A stretch of DNA of 64,000 bases from Apodospora peruviana. Taxonomy: Eukaryota; Ascomycota; Sordariomycetes; Sordariales; Lasiosphaeriaceae. The notes under the pieces are model-generated. The model saw nothing but the letters and a program-made list of their open reading frames with translations. It was not told the DNA's origin and searched no databases. Positions 1 through 12,083 of this stretch are shown here, in pieces. A program made the position numbers and the translations under genes. The number at the start of each line of letters is the position of its first letter. Position 1 is the stretch's first letter. Location: positions 3,152,501 to 3,216,500 of the forward strand of contig JAUEDM010000007.1 of assembly GCA_033439685.1 (NCBI GenBank), read 5' to 3'.

Positions 1-401
1 TTCACAACGGTGGTGGGACACTGGTGGTGATGGCTCCATGTCAGCTCAGAGGGTGGGATTGGCTGGGACAGAGTCTCGTTGAGATACAACTCTATGTGGC
101 TTTGGGGGTTAAATACTGGTAGACATTATTGAGAGCAACTTCAAGCAGAACCAGGGTTCAGCTTGGTGAAGAACTGGCAAAGGATGCTTGATTCGATTGA
201 TTCGTTGCAAATTTTACGCAATATTGCGAATAAGTATCCGTTCAATGATGAAACTTCTGTCTAAGGATTGAGACCTTGAGAAAAGCCCCGTTACTCCGCC
301 TTCTGCACCTTACTATTATTCAGCAACAGCCCTATCTCCTCTCAACACGTGAAAGCAGGACTTCTAACCAACGTCTTTAGTTATTACACCAACCCTATTC
401 C
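1..401. other. 3' flank of the P450 gene
   Basis: No ORF or motif is recognised between the left edge and the P450 stop codon. It presumably holds the P450 3' untranslated region and spacer. Confidence 0.5.
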
Positions 402-2285
402 TTAGTCCCGCTTGTAGCCCCTTAACCAAAACTCAGACTGCAGGAATATCCCAGCATTGGCCGTCTTCATCGGTCTCGTCGGATCAAGCACCACGAGATC
501 AAACCTGCGAAGAATCTTTGGGAGCAGACAGAAACCTCGTGTTAGCTTAATCATCACCAGGTAGACAAATCACACCCAGGCTTTTGACCGTATCAGGGGA
601 CAGTACTCACCTCGACAAAAACCTTATTCAACTCCATCAACGCCACATTCCGGCCCAAACACTGCCACCGCCCGTTACTGAACGCCAAGTCCAGCGTCAT
701 CTCCATCTCTTTCAGCTTTTCTGTCGTTGAGTTAAGCCACCTCTCAGGCCGGAACTCGTCCGCATCGTCCCCAAACGCTTGGCGGTTCCGCATCACACCG
801 AAAGCGCCGAACCCGACCTTGGCGCCTTCTGGCAGATACACGCCCTTCCAGGTGTCGCCGCCTTTTGGGACTGATTTCGAGGTAAGGCCTGCCACGGGCG
901 GGTGGATGCGTAGCCCTTCTTTGATGACGGCTTGGATGTAGGGGAGTTTGGTGCGGGAGTCGTGGTCGGATATGACCTCGGATGGAGGAGGGTTGGTTGC
1001 GCTGATGCCGGCCGAAGCGAGCTCGGTATGGATTCGCGAGAAAACGAGCGGGTTGGTTATGATTCGGAGGATGGTGGAGCGGATTGCTGTTGCTGTTGTG
1101 TCGGAGCCTGCCAGTCTTCAATTTTGACGACAGGTGATCAGTTTGTTTGTTTGGCAGCACTGGGAAGGGGGGGGGATGAGATGGGCGTAAATACATTTGC
1201 ATGATAACTTCGGACTCTGCCTCTTCCTGCGTCAACCCGTGGCGGACAAAGGAGCCGAGCATGTCCCTTTTCTGCGTCTTTGGGTCCGGGCCGAAACGTT
1301 CGGCGACTATTCCTTTCACGATCCTGGTCTCTATTAGTCACTGTTCCAACGAATAGGTATGTTCGTGAACATAATTACCCCCGTATTCTGCCCAGCCCAA
1401 TCAGATCTTTATCAGAAGGCAATAGCCTCTTGAAGAGCGGTGACGAGAGAACATCCACGATCCACGGATAGACCGTGGTCAACATGATTGTCGGCAGCTG
1501 TTCCTCTATCGTCGCGATGTAGCTGTACAGATCGGTGTCGTTGGCCAGGAAGCCGAAGGGTTTGCCGTACGAGATGTCGGAGATTGCGTCGAGAGTGAAG
1601 AATTGTGCTTTGCGGGCGAAATCGAAGGGCTTGCCGGGGAGAATATACTGCGTCTCTAGGAGGTGGATGAGGGCGAGGATGTTGCGGTCGATGATCGGTT
1701 CAAGGTTGTCGACTTCCTTGCCGGAATACTGAACGAATGGTTAGTGACCAACAGAAACATGGATGTCCGGTTGCGTACCCCCATTGCCATCTTTGTGCGC
1801 AACTTGGTATGAGCATTGTCGTCTCTGGTGGATAGGACGTTGTCCTTGGTCGGATCGAAGCGCATGCCGTAGAAGTACTCGGAACGCTGGTAGCCGGATC
1901 GCACGTTGGTCATGTGCTTTATGAGGTACGGGTCGCTAGTGACGAGCTCGTTCGGCCCTATGCGTGCGATGGGTCCTATATTCTAGTTGGTGGCTTTTGC
2001 TCATGGATCCGAAATAAGGGGCTGATGGAGGCACGTACCATATCTCTGAGTGACCTTGTACACATCAAGATACAGATTTCCTTGAGTCTCGCTCCAGGCA
2101 AGCCACCACTTGGAGATGGCCGACCAGAATGGGCCTGGGATGTGTCGCAGTCGGCAGTACTGGCGCAGAGTTGACACGATGAGGTATAACGCGAGCAGGA
2201 GAACGAGAGCAACGGGAATAAGCCGAGCGAGACCCAACCCGATCTTGCGGACGTGAGTAAGCGCAACTTCTGTGATGGCACCCAT
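402..2285 (-). CDS. Cytochrome P450 monooxygenase, pisatin-demethylase type
   Basis: Six exons join in frame: 2285-2039, 1975-1779, 1728-1379, 1323-1195, 1115-611 and 515-402, giving 513 aa, normal for a microsomal fungal P450. Each intron is 50-95 nt with GT..AG ends. An N-terminal membrane anchor (about residues 18-40) is followed by a proline hinge (RHIPGPFW). The helix-C region contains RDDNAHTKLR, the I-helix oxygen-binding motif AGSDTT is near residue 310, the K-helix ExxR is KEGLR, PERW follows, and the haem-ligand Cys lies in FSNGRWQCLGR near residue 460. The C-terminus is RRFDLVV..., as in family members related to pisatin demethylase. It should be an ER-anchored haem monooxygenase using a P450 reductase. 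The substrate cannot be read from sequence, and no biosynthetic cluster partners are adjacent. All hallmark residues are present, so it looks functional. Confidence 0.93.
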
Positions 2286-3954
2286 TTTGGAGAGGTTTGA
2301 ACGTCAGTTTGGACATGGTGACTCGAGAGCGCGAGGTCCTGGGAACGGAGGCTGCAGAGGGGAAATATGTTCCGACTTCCAGGTTCCCGGCTAAGACAAA
2401 AAACTTTACGGTTCCACAACAGATCGGGGCTGGGAGCGAACCAGAGGTCGTGTCAAGACCCAGCAGTCCGAATCTACCCCCTTCGTCTAAATCCATGCTT
2501 GCTGCTTGCTGTCAAAGTTGGTGCTGCACCTCTCTCCGGAAACGGTGAGGGCGGTTTACGAGCCGGACCGTGCGGCGTTGGCGGTGCAGGGTCGAGGGGA
2601 GTCCCCGTGGTTCCTTTGTTGAAGGATCTCATCTGGCGCCTCCCTCCAGTGGATAGGCGCACCAACGGCCTCTACCACCTCTTTGAAACACTACTTGAAC
2701 CAAGCTACACAAGGAAAAGCCGAGGGGACACGGCTAGCCGCTTACTAAGATTATAAATCGAGTAATACAGGTAATATGTTCTCGTGGCTTATACCTCCGG
2801 AGGTTTGGTGTGGGGAACACTTTGGAAGTGGCTGTAGCTTCGCAGGGTATATGCAGAGACAACAACTCCGAAGGGCTGTCAACGGCATGAAGTGTGTCGA
2901 GGTTCCAGGTGCTCGGTGCGGTGTTGTCTGTGTGGTCATTTTATCTGAGGAGGTTAGTGACAGCATGCAAGGCAAACTGTAAACTCGGATCCATGCATGG
3001 GGAATCGCAGCAGATGCCCCCGCGCGCGCGGGCGGTCATTGGCGGGAACTTTCTGATGCTCTTCCGTAGCCGATGTCATTTATTTTCCGTTTTGTTCTCG
3101 TATAAACCCCCGCTACGATGGAGCGGGAAGTCCTACGGTTCATGTTACCTCCCGTTCATGGGAAGCGTGGTGATAGTTTTGGCCGGATAAGCACATATTC
3201 CTGCGGGATGATCACTTAATATTGCTGTTGACATACCCCAGTTCCTGTGAGTCGTGTCCACCACCGCCGCAGAAACAAGCCGTGTTTGTAAGCTGATCAA
3301 CCCGGTAAAGCTACTGCGGTCAGCTTATTGCTGTCCAGAAGTCGAGACGGCCAAGACCAGGCTTGGATTTACTGGTGCATTATTGCAACGGAAAGGGACG
3401 GAGCTGACACATGCGGCAGACGAGAAACCAAGAGATCATGCCCATGCGGACAAAGCGAAGGGTGAGAGATAGGAGCGAGGGGAACAAAGAACATATTCAA
3501 GAAATTATTAAGCAGAGACGTACGATGACCCAAGGCAAATTGTCAGAGACTGAACTCATAGGAGACGCCGGGTGGATCTTTCCTGGGTCGGCTGAAATGT
3601 AGTCACTCAGACGATATCTGGTTCGAGTTATAGCACTCAAGCAGGGTCGCTTTGTGACTTTGTGTGATATACTCTTCATAATTCTGGCATACCGGAGGCT
3701 GCTAGGACCTATATACCAAAGAATACACCGTGTACAAGTATTTCGTGCTCGGCAACGTGCCGTAGCCGGAACCGTCTGTGAGCTCGTGTTCCTCACGCCC
3801 TGCCCCGAATTCGTGCCCAGGGTCGATGACATCTTCACCTGCCATTGCTGCGGAAGGGCAGAACCACAACTGGAATAATTCCAAAAAGACCCATCCTTAT
3901 TCACGAAAATGTAGTGACCCGAATACCCCCATATGCCTTTAAACCATTCCCCCA
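2286..3954. other. Intergenic region upstream of the P450
   Basis: About 1.7 kb with only short overlapping ORFs on both strands, none with recognisable motifs. The part next to 2286 should contain the P450 promoter; I see no clear regulatory motif. Confidence 0.4.
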
Positions 3955-4680
3955 TCAGTTTGAAGCATGAGGCAAACTGGCCTTCTGAACCAGCAACTGT
4001 CCAACCTGGACATTGACCGTCTCGTACGCCTTCGAGCCTTCACGGGAACATACCAAGCGCAGCGCGGAGATTGTTCAACGGCTGCCCATCGGCCCCAGGT
4101 CCGCCTTCTTCAACAGATTCAGAGTAGTCGCCGTCAAGATGATGTGACTAAAACACTTGCAACTATTCACCAACTTCTCCAAATCCAACTTGAACCTGTT
4201 TTTGAAGTGCGACCAGTACAGGTGCGCGTAGACGCGGAACATCTGGCGGAAGATGGTCTGGCACGTCTTGAAGAAGTTGGGAGGCAATCCGCTGCCCCGG
4301 CCGACCCACTTCTGACTCTGGTCGGGCGGATTGCAGAAGACGAAGGCCTCGGGGTTGACGAAGTGGGACCGTCTGAATCCCCTTGCGGAGGAGTTCCGAC
4401 CTGGATCCTCGGCGGTGTCAACACCAGCCCCAACACCAGTAGGATTGGATTGTGGAAGATGGTGTTGATGATCATCTCCATCAGGTGGATTCTGTATAAC
4501 TTGATCTTCACCTCCTGCGCGCTAAAAACTCACAACAGCCACCGGTGGCAGACCCGTATATTCTCTCACAAACCTCCTAGCGTTTATACCATGGAAGCAT
4601 AGACTTGTTCAGTGTACTCTGCATGGCTAGCTTGGCCTGGTCGCTTTCTCTGTTGTTATGCTTTCTGATTAGTTCCACGA
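3955..4680 (-). pseudogene. Decayed MOB-family (Mps one binder) kinase-activator gene
   Basis: On the minus strand an open segment (about 4518-4052) encodes a clear MOB core: FVFCNPPDQSQKWVG, then PPNFFKTCQTIFRQMFRVYA and HLYWSHF, then SHIILTATTLNLLKKADLGP. MOB proteins bind and activate NDR/LATS-type kinases. The copy is broken. The conserved LNSCFSH-like motif has extra residues (VNSCKCFSH), and the frame stops at about 4052, while the expected C-terminal continuation (REGSKAYE) resumes in another frame and ends at 3955. The N-terminal zinc-binding Cys/His part is missing: a short piece reading REYTGLPPVAV (about 4555) joins the core across a gap too small to be an intron. I read this as a pseudogene with an internal deletion and frameshifts. 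The MOB assignment is firm; the subclass is uncertain. Confidence 0.6.
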
Positions 4681-6634
4681 AAACAGAAACGGATCGCCCT
4701 GCCTAAAACAGGCTGCGATAGAGAACTTTTGTAGACAGTGATTGACCATTTGAACTTAGAAACCGCTTCATCCTCTCCTGCGCTCGAAGTCCCACGGCGT
4801 TGCGTATTGCCCAGAAAAGGGTCTAGTTTTCCGTCTGAAAGTCTGGATCACGAGCGTTAAGCCAAAGCGCCAACGGTGTGAGAGATGACCAGGCTCCTTG
4901 TCATGGTCGTCGTTTTATCCGTTTCATCCGTCATTTCTGAGAAGCTTCTCCATAACTTGACGGTAAAGAGGTTCGGCGTAAATAAGCTAGACAGTCCCCC
5001 ATCGTTTAGTTCTCCTTGGTCGCAGCAAGGGCCAACTGGATGCCGCGTGGCGTCTTCAACTTTGCATCGCGGCTCGCGCTGAATGTGGACGGCATAGGGG
5101 AGCCTTATGCCTCGGAAATCGGTAAAGACCTGGCCCTAGACGGTTAAAGGCTTCGAGTGAAGTGGAGACATGGCGGATACGCCGGTATGAGGGTATTTGA
5201 CCGTGAGTCGCGGATTGGTTTGGTACGGACCCTGTTTGGTCTCTAGTCACCACCAAGTATCGTATCCGACTGTTGTTGTTGCGCTCGACACCGAATATAA
5301 AATCGGAGGATGGAGCGCGTCAGACACATGTGCCAACGGGCCTCGGCGGTCGCGAACCGCAAATAATTGCTCTAGATCACCAATGCCTGAGCTTGAACAT
5401 TATCACCAAAAGGCGAGCTGATGAGACTTGCCGATGGTCTCTTTGTGGTCATGGTCATTTGGCTTCCGGCCCTGCAGGGATGTGTACCGCTGGACTGGTT
5501 CGTCGCTCGCCATAGTGATGGTCGCGGCTATGATCGTTGGTTTTGGAGACGGCCGGCCAAATACATAATCCAGCACCCTTGTTTCTGCGACTCGACTCTT
5601 GTTGTTTCCAATGTGGTCATTGCGTCGACTGCTCTGACAGCCTCGGGTGATCACGACGGGATGGCCGATCGCCTTGGGCGGCAATCAAGTGTATTATTGC
5701 CCTTTACGCGGTTGGGACAAGGTGTCCAGCTCCTGGTATAACTCCACTTTGCCATCCTCACAAGCCGTCAACTCCTTCAGGTGCCGGACGTGGACAGTCT
5801 TCGCAGAAAGTATCGTCTCCCAAAACAGAAAGAGAGCATTATTCCCATCGTCGTCTTCTGGCTAACTTGGCCTAGGGTTAAAGTGGTTACGCGTCTGGTA
5901 TAACTATCCCGAAGGTATCGATTTAACTATTTAAAGGTATGGTTTACTAGGAAGCGAAACGACTTATTTCTGATGTTCAGCCTATTTACTAGTCATTCAT
6001 ACACTTACTCCTTTTAGCAAGACAAAAGCATCCTATTGTTACGTGAAGCTATTGCTAATTCACTTTAAGCGCTTTTTCTTAAACGCGGTAGTTATCCCTT
6101 TTAATTTATTCATAAAATACACCTACAGAAACACCCGGCTCTACCACCAAAGTAAACAGACCCAGTCCTTATCTTGGACCCATGCGTAAGTACCTATGAT
6201 TTTTCTTCACCCCGGTGATCGCCCTCAGCACAAACACCAGCGCCTCTCCCGCTCTCTGGCCAATAATCTGAGAGAACATCTTCATCGGATCATCCCTCCC
6301 TATACTTACATCCACAGTCCCGATACTATGGAACCCGTCATCACCTTCCTCTTCCCCTTCATGATCTTTGTCCTTTGCAAAACATTAGTATTCAGCTGAG
6401 TGGTTCCGTTGAGGTCTGACACGTACTTTGGATGTCACGTCCTCGTGAAGGTTGACGACCAAGGTGCGCTTGCAGCGGCTTGCATGGAGGGCGTCGAGGA
6501 ACTAATCTATAGCCCGTTGCCTTGGTGGAGGCCCGGCAGATACTGGTATCCTCTGCGGCTCAACATCGGCGTAATCCTCGTGGGTCTGATCGGCCTCGAG
6601 AGGCTAATACCTCCATGACGAACAGGTCTCGGGG
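4681..6634. other. Gene-poor region with an AT-rich stretch
   Basis: About 2 kb without a supportable gene. An open stretch at 5647-5865 (plus) containing CPLRGWDKVSSSWYN looks protein-like but has no start and no family I recognise. From about 5870 to 6130 base composition turns strongly AT-rich, as in RIP-mutated relics. A short ORF at 6400-6618 has a hydrophobic end and no motif. Confidence 0.35.
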
Positions 6635-7555
6635 TTATAATTCATGGTCTCCACGTAAACGTCTCCTCAGGATGGTCTCCACCCGGTCTACCCTGGCATG
6701 TCTCCGTGTCCGGGATCGATTCGGCTCCAGCTTGACGACGTGCTCAGCTCCGACAATTCCGACGTCAAGACACTGCGCGGGCACGACAAACCTGACGCGC
6801 TCTTCACCCACCCGAGTAGCGATACGCTGTAGCAGCTCGGTCGTCCAGACCTGCAAACTTCCGGGACTTCCGTGTCCCTGGATTCCGTACATGTGATGGA
6901 TCAGACCCGCGTCCAGGATGATGTGTACGACAGGGTCCTCGTTTATTCGAAGAACACGCGCGAGCAGTGCTATCCAACGATTCAGACACGAATTTTTGGA
7001 AACTGAGTCCAGGGCCGCCACAGAGATCACGTCTGTCACGTGGAACAACGAGTCAGGGTGCGTATCTATGGCCTGGTAGAGGAGGAACCGAATAAGGTCG
7101 ATGGGCCCAAATGGTTTGTCGCGCAGTTCGGGCGACCAGAGAGCCCAAAGACGTGGATGGCACTCGACGCTAAGCTGGTCAATTATGTCGACGAAGATGT
7201 CGTTCGCTTTGCAGTCGTGGGTGTCCTTGACGACAAGGAATCCCTTGGTCTTCGGAATGGTCCCTAGTGTGGGAAGGATGGTTTCTCTGGGAAAGAGACT
7301 TCGTGGCCGTCGTAGCTGGCGACGGTCTCGAATGGACTGGCAGTGGAGGAGCATAGGGTATGCGTGCGGCAGTCCGGCCATGGATGGATGATCGAGCAGA
7401 TCGCCGGTCAGCAACCAAGTTGCTTGATCTGTATCGGTGACCGAGGACCGATCAGCCGCGGACTCAAGCGTGTCGGAACTTCCAGCCGCGTCAGCCGCCT
7501 GCCTCTCGGGCGAGTTTGTGGGACGCAGCGGGAGGGTAGTATTGTGAAGCGGCAT
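6635..7555 (-). CDS. Orphan protein with degenerate NTPase-like features
   Basis: Single-exon ORF of 306 aa from the ATG at 7555 (MPLHNTTLPL...); the frame stays open upstream, but that extension is low-complexity and overlaps the divergent promoter. The first 70 residues are polar and probably disordered. The body begins RSLFPRETILPTLGTIPKTK, followed by GFLVVKDTHDCKAND, where a Walker A loop would sit but only one Lys remains. Further on come FLLYQAIDTHPDSLFHVTDV and VVHIILDAGLIHH, a strand-plus-acid pattern resembling Walker B. This layout suggests, by inference only, a P-loop-degenerate STAND/AAA-like protein. It is divergent to the AAA ATPase gene, with 461 bp between the start codons, so the two may share regulation. 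Function unknown. Confidence 0.6.
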   Translation of the reverse strand: MPLHNTTLPLRPTNSPERQAADAAGSSDTLESAADRSSVTDTDQATWLLTGDLLDHPSMAGLPHAYPMLLHCQSIRDRRQLRRPRSLFPRETILPTLGTIPKTKGFLVVKDTHDCKANDIFVDIIDQLSVECHPRLWALWSPELRDKPFGPIDLIRFLLYQAIDTHPDSLFHVTDVISVAALDSVSKNSCLNRWIALLARVLRINEDPVVHIILDAGLIHHMYGIQGHGSPGSLQVWTTELLQRIATRVGEERVRFVVPAQCLDVGIVGAEHVVKLEPNRSRTRRHARVDRVETILRRRLRGDHEL

Positions 7556-8016
7556 TTTAATTTCTTGAAATGTGAATTCGGATTGGAGTATGACGATGGC
7601 AGAATACCTAAGGTAGGTATGGAACGGAGAGAAGTATAGAATAGGGAGAATAGGGAGAATAGGTATGGAAGATGGAGTGGTTTCAACCTGTCTGTCTCGG
7701 CGTTGGGGGCGGTTTGGACACCAAATGGAAAAGGCGGAGAGAGATGGATGTGGGTGGGCTGTTGCCTGGGGCAGAAGCAGGTTGGGGTTGCTTTCTAAGA
7801 CTATACCCGGCAGCTGGCAGGGAACATTTTGTACGCAGTACGCAGATGCAGATGATATGTCATATCCGTCATATCCCACGGCAGGCTGCCCATGCTCGGC
7901 CCCGCTTTCGATTCCCGTCTGGAACTTTCAACGAGTTCTCCATCTCCTCCGTTGTCCATCTTTCTGCCCTTTTCTTGTCTCTCTTGCACTCAATCGCACA
8001 CACCAAACACGTCAAA
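7556..8016. promoter_or_regulatory. Shared divergent promoter region
   Basis: 461 bp between the start codons of the orphan gene (minus) and the AAA ATPase gene (plus). Near 7637-7665 there is a short direct repeat of about 10 bp (GAATAGGGA) in three copies. The 100 bp before 8017 are CT-rich, typical of fungal 5' leaders. No specific factor site can be named. Confidence 0.45.
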
Positions 8017-10703
8017 ATGTCGGGCATGAACTTTGCCAACGCCAATTCTCCTGCTAGACCTGGACGTTCGCCTTCGCCTACAGGCAACGGCCATGGAGTA
8101 GATTACACCATCTCGGCCGATCACAGTGGAGGCCACGCCGCCTTTGTCGAATCCAACTACAGCCAACTGGCAGCCAAGGAACTGTCCCTGTCAACAGGCC
8201 CCAACATGCAACACAACGGTGCTCTCCAGGACTATCAGATGCAGCTCATGCTGTGTGAGCAGCAGAACAAGAAGCGATTGCTTATGGCTCGGCAGGAACA
8301 GGAACAGCAAATCAGTCGCTTACCTTCACCATACTTTGCCGGCATCCCAAACCGGGCCGACGATCGTGAGTCATCCTTTGAGATCCTGACCGATGACGAC
8401 TTTGCTGGCAGCGACGCGGATGGTCTGGAGCAGTCCAAACGCAACAAAAGAAAGCGCAGAAAGGTCTTGGAGACCGATGCTCCAGCCGAACCGGTAGTCG
8501 ACCAGCCGGTCCAGGAGGTTCCGAACACGCCACCAGCTGCACTTCAGCACTACCTCGTCCTCCACCGCGTGAGCTGCACGACAGGCATGCACCGATGCGA
8601 TCGCAACGTCTACCTGAGCGAGCCTCACAAGATCAAGATTAGGGGCCTCGTCCATCTGGCGGGAGGCGACGTCGTCGACGACACGGACGCATACCTCTCC
8701 GCTCGCCCAGACACGGCCTTCATCGTCTACAGGGACTACCAGTGCGGCGATCCGTCGGCCGTCATGCGCAGAACCCATTCGTCGAGCAACTCGGGCACAA
8801 GATTCCTGCGCGAGTCCATCACGGTCGAATCCGAACAACTCCATTCCGCCCTCCGCGCCATCTCCAAATGGGCACCCAACGACGAACAGGACCGACGGGC
8901 GACTGGTTCGTCGTCGACGTCGACGCTTCTGCAGACGAACCTGCCAAACGAGTACTCGCACTACTTTCTCTACCACCACAGCCACGACATCCAGCGCGTG
9001 GCGGAGGAGACCAACGAGACCGGGATCATGGCGCTGGCGACGTTTCTGAGGGACTGCCCAGACCCAATGTACGAGAAGTGCGACACGCTGTTTGGCCAAC
9101 ACTTGGTCTCCGCCGAGACGCTGCCTTGGCTGTACCAGCCCAACGACGTGTTGGTTTCGGCCGAAGGGCCGCTCGAGATCGCCTATGTTCTCCAGCTTCC
9201 GGCGCGTCTCAGAAGTAACGGAGTCGATCTCTCCGTGTGGAACTGGGGCTACGACGGCCACTTCCTGCGCAGGAACTTTGAGAATCCGTCCGTGTCGATG
9301 GCGCAGTACGGCACCATTCCGATCCGCCAGCTGGCTGTGTATCCGCTCTTCTACGCGAGCGAGGAGACGAAGCAAACCTTGCTGAAGACGGGCGAGAAGT
9401 TTTGGTCGTTGAGGAACTGCACGCATGTGTCGTATCAGGGGCCGGACTACCAGGGTGAACGGATTTATGTGAGTTCTTTTTTGTCTCTGTGCTTAATCAG
9501 GGGTCGGGTTGAGCTGACAGGACAAGCCGTGGGACACGAGATGCATGATCGACTACGAGACCTACCACAAGTTCCATCCGCACGCCGCGGCCTTCTCGTT
9601 TGGCGGCCATCGCTCGAACGTGTCGTTCGATATGTGGCCGACTGAGCTTCGTAAAGACACCATCTTGACGCCGCTCCAGACGATGCTGTTGCCCCCCGGT
9701 ATCCACGGGTTTCTGTTGGGTGAAAAGAAATGGGGTAAGCAACAAAACACATAATAGTCACTCTCTCTATCCCTTTGGCTAATATCAGACGTAAATAGTC
9801 CACCTGCTAGTCGACAGAATCAGGCCAATCTCCTGGAACAAAGAAGCCTTTGAAAAGCTTGTCCTCCCCCCACGGATAAAGAACCTCGTCAAGGCGCTCG
9901 TGACAGTCCGCGCCGGCACAGCCACCACTTCCAACCCCAACCATCCCTCTACCAGCACTAGCAACAGCAGCCAACTAAGTGGAAAACGGGACGACATCAT
10001 CGGCGGCAAAGGTAGCGGCCTCATCATGCTCCTGCACGGCGGCCCAGGAACCGGCAAGACCCTGACAGCAGAAAGCGTTGCCGAGCTGGCTGAAATGCCG
10101 CTCTACTCAGTCACCTGCGGCGACATCGGAACCAAGCCGGACGCCGTCGAGAAGTACCTTGCCTCGGTCCTCCACCTCGGAAAGGAATGGAACTGTGTTC
10201 TGTTGCTAGACGAAGCGGATGTCTTTCTGGAGGAACGAAGCCTGTCCGATCTCGAACGGAATTCCCTGGTGTCGGTCTTTCTCAGGACGCTGGAGTATTA
10301 CGATGGTGTCTTGATTCTCACTTCTAATAGGGTGGGTACCTTTGACGAGGCATTCAAGTCAAGGATCCAAGTGGCGTTGCATTATCCTGTTCTTGACGGG
10401 CCGAGCCGAGAAAAGATTTGGCGGAACTTTTTGGGGATGCTCAAGGAGGATCAAGTTGACGTGGATTTCGGCGGTATCGAGGCCAAGATGAAGGAGTTGG
10501 CTGGAGTCCAAATGAACGGACGGCAGATTCGGAATGCTATTACTACGGCGAGGCAGTTGGCTGTTTTTGAGGGGGATGGGACGCAGTTGGGTTGGGAGCA
10601 TGTCGAGCAGGCGATTGAGACGGCGGGTAACTTTGATCGGTATTTAAGGGATGTGCATGGCCATGGGGACGCGGAGTGGGCTCGGAGTAATAATTTGCGT
10701 TGA
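8017..10703 (+). CDS. AAA ATPase with N-terminal DUF7025-type domain
   Basis: Three exons, 8017-9468, 9521-9734 and 9799-10703, join in frame to 856 aa. The start at 8017 (MSGMNFANAN) has a good context (gtcaaaATG); the frame is open upstream, but only over promoter sequence. Residues 1-170 are polar with a coiled, Gln-rich stretch and a basic KRNKRKRRK patch that could act as a nuclear signal. The middle (about 180-555) matches the fungal DUF7025 domain that precedes AAA cores (YEKCDTLFGQH, SVWNWGYDGHFLRRNF, YQGPDYQG). The AAA core has Walker A GGPGTGKT (about 635), Walker B VLLLDEAD (about 687) and sensor-1 ILTSNR (about 726). All ATPase residues are present, so a protein-remodelling ATPase is likely. 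Substrate unknown. Divergently paired with the orphan gene at 6635-7555. Confidence 0.9.
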
Positions 10704-11484
10704 TCATGCCTGAGATAGGCAACAGGGGTGAGATATCGGAGGGCTGGAATGGCTTGTACCGGATTGATTAGTTGCTTGGAACTTTCTTTAGGTTGGTTCG
10801 TTGGTTGCTTTCTTTCTTTGACGAGGCTGTATGCAACAAGGCGTACAAGAGGATTGGGGCACACAGTGGGCGAGATCGTGATTGATATATTTCTCATATG
10901 TTAGACCAGCAATGATGATGATGATCTCCTACCACAGACACACGCGAGTAAGTGCCAAGAGGTGAAACCGCACCCTGCGGCCTGGAAAACTATTGTTTCC
11001 GGAGGGAGGAGGAGCCAAGCATTTTTGCTGCTTTCTGGGTGGTGTACGACTTTGTTGTGATACCTTGTTAACGGAGAACTCTAGATCACTTGGCTGTTGT
11101 CGATCGTACGCGGGGGTGATAAAACGGCCTGGGCATTACAATTTATATGCGGTACCGTGAAAGGAGGCTACCGGTTTGCGTAACCCGTTTGGTATTCGTT
11201 GGATGATGAATCCATCAAAGACGGATCTGTCGGGATATGATCACGAGGTACCTCGTAGTGGTCACAGTGGTGCCAGATATTAAACGATGGGGTGTTGAGC
11301 GAGACAATCTGTTGTGGATTCGAAAACCAGCGGCGAGCCAGAAACACATGCACATAAGGCGTGAGGGAATGCGGATGTCTTCGCTCCAAGAAGGGATTGG
11401 GCTGCGCGGCAAATAATTAACGCTTTCTCATTCATCGGCCTATATGTTGTCAAGTCCAAAAAGCAGTAACATGTTTTCCCTGAC
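10704..11484. other. Intergenic, 3' side of the AAA gene
   Basis: No supportable gene. A short ATGATG microsatellite lies at about 10911-10925. The remainder has scattered short ORFs only. Confidence 0.4.
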
Positions 11485-12083
11485 TCCCGTGTTGAGAAAA
11501 GAGTCTCCATGCAATGTGTTGTCCACCATCCAACCCCTTATCTCCCGTCATGTGCCTCCCCTGACCTTCATTATTGCCGAGCCAGCGAAGGCACGTGGTG
11601 TTGAGCCCGATGTTGTGCTTCCCTCAGGTTTTTTGTTTTTTTTTAAAAAAAAAGGGAAAGAAAAGAAAAGAAACCCCCAGAAAAAAACATATTCTCCCCG
11701 ACCCAGTTGTTAAGAAGAGAGTCCAAATGTGCCATGTGTTGTCCGCCTCTTAAGGCCCTGCCATCTCTTGATTTGTGCTGGCCTGGCCTCCCAGTCATCA
11801 ATGCCAGCCAGAGGGGTCGTGTCGCTCAAGCCAAGGTGACGATACTCACGGACTCCAAAAAAAGAAAAGAAAGAAAGAAATTCCCCCCCTCAAGAAAAAT
11901 TCTCTCTGACTCATTTGTTGAGAACGGAGTTTCCGTGTCCACTTCTTTTACTGTATTGTCCACCCCTCAAAGCCCCTCCTATCAAGCTGTCAGCGAACGC
12001 TCCTGTCATCTGCCCAAGGTTATGCTCGTCACGTCGTCGGCGGCTCATGACCGTCAAGAACATACCCGGCCCTGTCTGCAGGT
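11485..12083. repeat. Three degenerate tandem units of about 210 bp
   Basis: Three successive stretches share the same layout. Each begins with a TGAC(T/C)C..TTGTTGAGAA-like motif, continues as GAGT(C/T)..TGTTGTCC.CC and ends in an A-rich block. The key motif recurs at about 11494, 11710 and 11918, a period of about 208-216 bp. Units 1 and 2 carry long purine tracts (about 11646-11690 and 11858-11905). Copies are strongly diverged. They lie directly downstream of the small gene ending at 12084. Confidence 0.55.

Noticed and set aside
3967..4602. 211-codon plus-strand ORF
   Set aside because: It is the antisense of the recognisable MOB core on the minus strand.
8371..9426. 351-codon antisense ORF over the AAA gene
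   Set aside because: Shadow of a GC-biased coding exon; composition (Arg/Val/Ala-rich) and lack of motifs are typical of antisense frames.
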